Of a stretch of 35,032 nt of DNA, positions 31,467 to 35,032 are shown in pieces. A program made the position numbers and the translations under genes. The DNA lies in IMG/VR virus record IMGVR_UViG_3300011270_000012, positions 1-35,032 of that record. One strand, written 5' to 3'. The notes under the pieces are model-generated. The model searched no databases and had not been told where the DNA came from. It saw only the letters and a list, made by a program, of their open reading frames with translations. How positions within the stretch are numbered: position 1 is the first letter of the stretch; each line of letters begins with the position of its first letter. This DNA is from a virus.

Positions 31467-31973
31467 ATGAGCGACACGCTGACAATGAGCGGCCTATTGC
31501 GAATATACGAGATACCTGACGATCTGCTTGACGGCAAGCAGTGGCGGCGTCTCACGCTCAAAGAGAAGGAGCGTGAAGGCAGGCTGGTGGTCGAAGCGCA
31601 TAACATGATCATGAGCGCCGGACGCACACAAATTCTCTCCTTCATCGGCGCAAGTGGAAGTACGAATGCCTTTGCTCAATACTATGCAGTAGGCACCGGA
31701 ACCGTCTACTCCATCAATACTGGCGATGCCTCGCTTGCATCAGAACTGTTTCGGGCGATTCCCGCCTCCTTCAGCGTGGTGGGAAATGCGGTCACGATCA
31801 GCACGTCTTTTTCTACCAGTCAGGCGAATGGTGCGTACACGAACGCTGGCGTATTTGGCAACAATGCCACAAGTACCCCAGGCAGCGGTGTGCTCATGGC
31901 ACACGTGCTGTATTCCTATGTAAAAACAAGTTCTATAAATATCTTCAACGACTATACCATAACGGCGGCATAG
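31467..31973 (+). CDS. Distal tail protein
   Basis: A 168-residue protein with GGAAG just before its ATG. The first 55 residues are charged and helical (LLDGKQWRRLTLKEKEREGR ... VVEAHNMIMSAGRTQILSF). The rest is a beta domain (AQYYAVGTGTVYSINTGDAS, FSVVGNAVTISTSF, AYTNAGVFGNNATSTPGSGV, LYSYVKTSSINIFNDYTITA), a layout common to small phage tail proteins that describe a sample-to-sheet fold with GTG and NDYTI motifs. Eight bases after the hub gene. Function inferred from place. Confidence 0.65.
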   Translation: MSDTLTMSGLLRIYEIPDDLLDGKQWRRLTLKEKEREGRLVVEAHNMIMSAGRTQILSFIGASGSTNAFAQYYAVGTGTVYSINTGDASLASELFRAIPASFSVVGNAVTISTSFSTSQANGAYTNAGVFGNNATSTPGSGVLMAHVLYSYVKTSSINIFNDYTITAA

Positions 31974-31985
31974 GAGAGGTGAACG

Positions 31986-32483
31986 ATGGCAATTGGAAGC
32001 ACACCGAGGGGAACGGACAATATTCCACAGAGTAGCGCATTGGTGCCAAACACCATCACGCCGGTAGTGATACAAGGCAGTCCTATCACCACCACCGATG
32101 GCAACGGGAATACGTCGACTCCTGTCGTGTTCCATCACAGTGCGAGCACCGTATATCTATTCGCCTCGGCTGCAATCACGACCGGCGCAACGCATGGTCC
32201 TTTCAACGTCGGGCCGTTTGCAGAGCTAGCGCTTGACATCAATATTACGGCCAGGAGTGGAACCTCGCCAACCATTCAGTTTTTCATCGACCGGATCGGG
32301 GCTGATAACGTCGCCTACAACATCTATGCATCCGCAGCGATCTCAGCAACAGGACAAACCAGCACATCCATCGGCAGCGGCTTTGTGATCAATCAGTCGT
32401 TTGGCTCATCCATGCAAATTCGGTGGGTTACCGGTGGTACAACGCCCAGTTTCACGACAAGTGTTTCGATAGTAGGGAAATGA
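31986..32483 (+). CDS. Beta-rich tail surface protein
   Basis: A 165-residue protein with AGGAGAGGTG upstream of ATG 31986. Text such as STVYLFASAAITTGATHGPF, LALDINITARSGTSPTIQFF and SSMQIRWVTGGTTPSFTTSV suggests a jelly-roll fold of small phage fibre or decoration proteins. It shows similarity in style to the next gene's N-terminal part but no named family is recognised. Confidence 0.6.
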   Translation: MAIGSTPRGTDNIPQSSALVPNTITPVVIQGSPITTTDGNGNTSTPVVFHHSASTVYLFASAAITTGATHGPFNVGPFAELALDINITARSGTSPTIQFFIDRIGADNVAYNIYASAAISATGQTSTSIGSGFVINQSFGSSMQIRWVTGGTTPSFTTSVSIVGK

Positions 32484-32491
32484 GGTGAGGT

Positions 32492-33448
32492 ATGCCAACA
32501 GGCACAAGCGTTGACCAGAATGATCGCATACTCCTGCAAAATCTTTCAGCAGGCGTGCTCAATGCCTATCTGGTGCCACCAATGGATGTATCGAATTACG
32601 GCTGGATGAGCCTCTTTATTGATGCAAATGCCTATATCGGTACGCTGGCTTTCCTGCAAGGGCCAACCATCAGCGGACCCTGGGTGCCATGCACGCTCTA
32701 CCGACTTGGTAATCTAGATGGCAGATACTCAACAGACGGAGAGACGAGCGAGACAAGCGTCTACTTCGGTGGTCCAGTGCGTGGTGACTTCTTCGCGGTG
32801 CAGATGTCTGGGTACACCAGTGGGACCGCAACGGGGAGCTTCGTGCTCAAAAAGCAGGGACCATCCTCGCTCTTGCTTACCAACAATATCACGCAACTCT
32901 CCATCGTGGACTACAACCTGCGGACGCAAGGCATGGCGGTCCATCCAGACGGAAGCCTTACCGAACAGAGCCGGATCTGGGGTGGAGTCCTCAATGCGCA
33001 AGGGTACATCGGTACGACGGGCAATGTATCCACCAGTGGGGCCGCCACCGACGCAGCGTTCAGCCTCTACACGGACGCAACCAATACCCACGATATTCTC
33101 ATCTATGACATCAAGTTTTTCGGCGGGAATGGAACGAGTACTCACGAACTGCGCACCAGCACCTCGAATCTTGCGCTGACTGCCGCAACGGTGAGTAATC
33201 TCAAGTTAGGAGGTGCGTCCACGTCTCTCTCTGGCTCAACTGGCTCAGTTACCTACAGCAGTTCGACACAAACGGTTGCAGGAACGGCGCTGGACGCATT
33301 TGTCAGTCCAGCGAACGCGGTCTATTCGCCGTTTGAGAGCGATACGATCCTCTATTTACCAGCAGGGTTCAGTCGAAGTGTTACCCTCTACCTAAACATT
33401 GCTGGCGCTGGCAACTGGGCTGCAACCTTCAAGTGGCTAGAATTCTAA
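32492..33448 (+). CDS. Beta-rich tail protein, two domains
   Basis: A 318-residue protein, ATG eight bases after the previous stop, with GAGGTGAGG as ribosome site. Residues 1-125 form one beta domain (LSAGVLNAYLVPPMDVSNYG, WMSLFIDANAYIGTLAFLQG, FFAVQMSGYTSGTATGSFVL). A short linker leads to a second domain (about 170-318; HDILIYDIKFFGGNGTSTHE, LYLPAGFSRSVTLYLN, WAATFKWLEF). Probably the last virion protein before the lysis cassette. No family named. Confidence 0.6.
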   Translation: MPTGTSVDQNDRILLQNLSAGVLNAYLVPPMDVSNYGWMSLFIDANAYIGTLAFLQGPTISGPWVPCTLYRLGNLDGRYSTDGETSETSVYFGGPVRGDFFAVQMSGYTSGTATGSFVLKKQGPSSLLLTNNITQLSIVDYNLRTQGMAVHPDGSLTEQSRIWGGVLNAQGYIGTTGNVSTSGAATDAAFSLYTDATNTHDILIYDIKFFGGNGTSTHELRTSTSNLALTAATVSNLKLGGASTSLSGSTGSVTYSSSTQTVAGTALDAFVSPANAVYSPFESDTILYLPAGFSRSVTLYLNIAGAGNWAATFKWLEF

Positions 33449-33471
33449 CGGTTTCGATGAACAACTATACT
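33443..33471 (+). promoter_or_regulatory. Possible promoter of the lysis cassette, TTCTAA-17-TATACT
   Basis: TATACT at 33466-33471 in the 76-base gap before the glycosidase gene; the weak -35 TTCTAA (33443-33448) overlaps the previous stop codon. The same -10 hexamer appears in other gaps of this genome. No terminator precedes it, so read-through from the tail genes is also expected. Confidence 0.4.
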
Positions 33472-33524
33472 GCTCATAGTACGAGCGAAAAGAGATGTGA
33501 TGAAAGTGAGGAGGAGAAGACATC

Positions 33525-34571
33525 ATGGCACTACTACCGGGACAAACGCTTACGGCGAGTGGTTGCTCCAACTACATATTTGGTAGCAATATGGCACAAG
33601 AGGGTTGGGCCACCCATACCGTTCGCAATACGCCACAGATGCAGGCGCAGATAAAGGCTGGCGGCTTTACGCTCATGCGCTGTTCTATCGTGCAAGGATC
33701 TTCTGACACCTTTATTGACCAGACGGTGCAAGCTTGTGTAAATATGGGCTGTGCAATGCTCGTGATCCTCAATCATGGCGACCTCGCATGGAATCAGCAT
33801 TTGGTCACGCGTCTGGGAATTCATTGCAATCTCTATGAATTCTCGAATGAGCCAGATATTGCGAATCCCCCTATCCCCTGGTCGCAATATCTGAGCTTGT
33901 GGAACCAGCATATTCCAGCAATGAGGGCGATTAATTCCAATGCGGCGTATATAGGGCCAGTACTCGGAGTCTTTGATAACCTGAACTCCTACTTTGTACC
34001 CTGGCTGCAAGGATGCAAAGCAACTGGCGTGCTCCCTAATGCGGTGAGTTACCATATTTACCCCTGCACCGGTAACCAGTGGGATGTCTCATCATGTGCG
34101 CCTCGTGCAACCTCGTTTCAGGATGCTGCAAAAAAGGTTACGGTGGCAGTTACGGGCATACTTGGATATGATCTTCCTCAATGCCTAACAGAGTGGAACA
34201 TCGATGCAAATAACCCAGTGCATGTTTTTGCGAAGGACGCCACCTTTGTCACCAATTGGACGAAGCAGGCGCTCGACTCAATGGTAAGCGCTGGTCTTGC
34301 TATGGCTTGCCAATGGGACGCAGGCTCACAGGCTGCTAGTGGAGCGGTGGATCTGATCTCTACGAGTACGTTTCAACCTAATCCCAGTGGACAGTATCAG
34401 GCAATGGTTGAGCGGATACAGCATTATATGAGCGGTGCCGTCCCAACTCCTACACCTGTGCCTACGCCGACACCAATACCTACACCGCCACCTGTAACAG
34501 ATACGGCAACAGCCATAGGACAGGCGGTACTTGATTTCTTCGCAGCCCTCAAGAAAGCAGGTTTGCTATGA
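33525..34571 (+). CDS. Clan-A glycoside hydrolase with Pro-Thr linker
   Basis: A 348-residue enzyme likely to cleave a cell-wall or surface glycan. It has a TIM-barrel pattern: QIKAGGFTLMRCSIVQGSSD, MGCAMLVILNHGD, the acid/base YEFSNEPD (Asn108-Glu109-Pro110), NAVSYHIYP (175-180), and the nucleophile strand QCLTEWNID (Glu223). The spacing of these two glutamates on strands 4 and 7 is that of clan GH-A (GH5/GH39-like). A linker TPTPVPTPTPIPTPPP follows at about 305-322, ending in a short amphipathic helix (AIGQAVLDFFAALKKAGLL). There is no signal peptide. ATG 33525 follows GAGGAGGAG. Its place suggests lysis; a virion depolymerase is the alternative. Confidence 0.78.
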   Translation: MALLPGQTLTASGCSNYIFGSNMAQEGWATHTVRNTPQMQAQIKAGGFTLMRCSIVQGSSDTFIDQTVQACVNMGCAMLVILNHGDLAWNQHLVTRLGIHCNLYEFSNEPDIANPPIPWSQYLSLWNQHIPAMRAINSNAAYIGPVLGVFDNLNSYFVPWLQGCKATGVLPNAVSYHIYPCTGNQWDVSSCAPRATSFQDAAKKVTVAVTGILGYDLPQCLTEWNIDANNPVHVFAKDATFVTNWTKQALDSMVSAGLAMACQWDAGSQAASGAVDLISTSTFQPNPSGQYQAMVERIQHYMSGAVPTPTPVPTPTPIPTPPPVTDTATAIGQAVLDFFAALKKAGLL

Positions 34572-34693
34572 AGTGGTTTCTTACCCTGTTCAACTGGATA
34601 TTAGATATACCCTTTGGACCTGTCCCTGAATGGGGAGATGATGCAAAAGTGCAATACAGTCCAGAGGAATTGAGGAAAATCAATGTTTCATGA
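34568..34693 (+). CDS. 41-residue small protein of the lysis cassette
   Basis: ATG 34568 overlaps the glycosidase stop (ATGA). The product starts MKWFLTLFNWILDIPFGPVP, a hydrophobic, Trp-rich amphipathic helix, and continues EWGDDAKVQYSPEELRKINV with an acidic end. It overlaps the next gene by 11 bases. Such short proteins after a lysis enzyme are often holin-linked; no family recognised. Confidence 0.55.
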   Translation: MKWFLTLFNWILDIPFGPVPEWGDDAKVQYSPEELRKINVS

Positions 34694-34877
34694 AACCGTC
34701 TCATTATTTTATAGATCGTGGGACATGGGATTGCGTGTCGATCCCGGATTGATGTTGTACTTCATCGCCTACATTTCCCTGCTCAACATCCTTGCGATAG
34801 CGCCGGTGCTCTGGATTTTAGGTGAACAAACAACGGTTGATATTGTCCGGATGGAGTGGGAGGCGATTGTTGATTAG
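34683..34877 (+). CDS. Small membrane protein, holin candidate
   Basis: Sixty-four residues with one clear membrane helix (about 22-46: GLMLYFIAYISLLNILAIAP, then VLWILG), a short soluble N-terminus and an acidic C-terminus. The size, single helix and place among lysis genes fit a small holin or antiholin, but no family is recognised. GAGGAATTGAGG lies upstream, inside the previous gene. Overlaps both neighbours. Confidence 0.55.
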   Translation: MFHETVSLFYRSWDMGLRVDPGLMLYFIAYISLLNILAIAPVLWILGEQTTVDIVRMEWEAIVD

Positions 34878-34971
34878 ACGTATCTGGAAAGAGCATGGAC
34901 AACAAATAACGGCGGTCGCTGCGGTCATCTTCTTTGTGCTGCTCTTCTGGCTTGGCTTCCACCGGTATTAG
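34870..34971 (+). CDS. 33-residue membrane mini-protein, TTG start
   Basis: TTG 34870 is preceded by GGGAGG (34858-34863) at 6 bases. The product begins with RRIWKEHGQQITAVAAVIFF after the start pair and continues VLLFWLGFHRY: a basic N-terminus and one membrane helix, positive-inside. It overlaps the previous gene by 8 bases. With the preceding gene it forms a tandem of tiny membrane proteins, as in two-component holin systems. Confidence 0.5.
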   Translation: MIRRIWKEHGQQITAVAAVIFFVLLFWLGFHRY

Positions 34972-34986
34972 TCATTTGAGCACAAG

Positions 34987-35032
34987 ATGATGAGCATCGA
35001 TATCACTCAAGGTGTCAGCGATTCCACGTTAG
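34987..35032 (+). CDS. Start of a probable endolysin (runs off the window)
   Basis: ATG 34987 (or 34990) opens a frame MMSIDITQGVSDSTL that continues past the end. The opening S-x-D-I-T-Q-G-V-S resembles the beginning of GH25-type muramidases (IDVSxxQG), and the place after small membrane genes fits an endolysin. Fifteen residues are too few to be sure. Confidence 0.4.
   Translation, partial: MMSIDITQGVSDSTL

Noticed and set aside
34444-34500. Short tandem DNA repeat
   Set aside because: It encodes the Pro-Thr linker of the glycosidase; imperfect codon repeats, not a separate element.
1-35032. Integrase, att sites, transposons
   Set aside because: None recognised; the HTH protein resembles excisionases but alone does not show integration.

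Overview
This window looks like the late half of a tailed double-stranded DNA phage genome, or a prophage. The gene order and protein content point to a siphovirus with a long non-contractile tail: terminase, portal, protease-scaffold, HK97-type capsid, connector, tail tube, chaperone, a 960-residue tape measure, tail tip and lysis genes. Base composition is near 50% GC. The strand is almost entirely forward, genes overlap by 1 to 20 bases, and many use GTG or TTG starts with strong GGAGG-type ribosome sites. The host cannot be fixed from the sequence. An actinobacterial-type 3'-5' exoribonuclease, NUMOD3-rich GIY-YIG nuclease and Pro-Thr linker would fit a Gram-positive-like or Chloroflexota (e.g. 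Ktedonobacteria) host, but this is inference. No integrase, att site, tRNA, CRISPR array or transposase was seen.

Layout. (1) 2-271: end of a NUDIX hydrolase, either a host flank or a phage gene. (2) 272-1119: no convincing gene. This block holds a row of -10-like boxes (TACACT, TATACT three times, TATAAT twice). Four of them are each followed 5 to 7 bases later by the 5' arm of a long-range stem whose 3' arm ends in a pyrimidine-rich tail. I read this as a candidate tandem array of four small structured RNAs (about 60-100 nt each), the most interesting feature here. (3) 1120-5664: GIY-YIG nuclease, small and large terminase, and a portal with a MuF-like Cys/His C-terminal tail. (4) 5666-10510: an island of non-structural genes. 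Two reverse-strand genes (small protein plus MerR/excisionase-type HTH) face a forward operon of about twelve small genes. These include a DUF5662 protein, a DEDDh exoribonuclease that appears to start at AUU, DUF3307 and DUF1003-like membrane proteins, zinc-ribbon proteins and a DUF1064 PD-(D/E)XK nuclease. The island ends in a promoter followed by an intrinsic terminator. (5) 10540-15724: capsid protease-scaffold, major capsid protein with an inserted Ig/FN3-like domain, small head genes, connector, and two very short genes. (6) 15739-21323: fibre, receptor-binding and tailspike genes, placed unusually between connector and head-completion genes. (7) 21341-33448: head-tail joining, tail tube, tail chaperone with a candidate -1 frameshift, tape measure, tail hub and distal tail proteins. 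(8) 33443-35032: a promoter, a clan-A glycoside hydrolase with a Pro-Thr linker, three tiny genes (two with membrane helices) and the start of a probable endolysin.

How it works together: terminase packages DNA through the portal into a protease-matured capsid; the connector and completion proteins join the head to a tail built on the tape measure; the fibre, tailspike and hub proteins with many beta-sandwich modules bind host glycans; the last cassette probably opens the cell wall. Several beta-sandwich modules recur in unrelated structural genes (tail tube twice, tailspike once), suggesting module shuffling within this genome.
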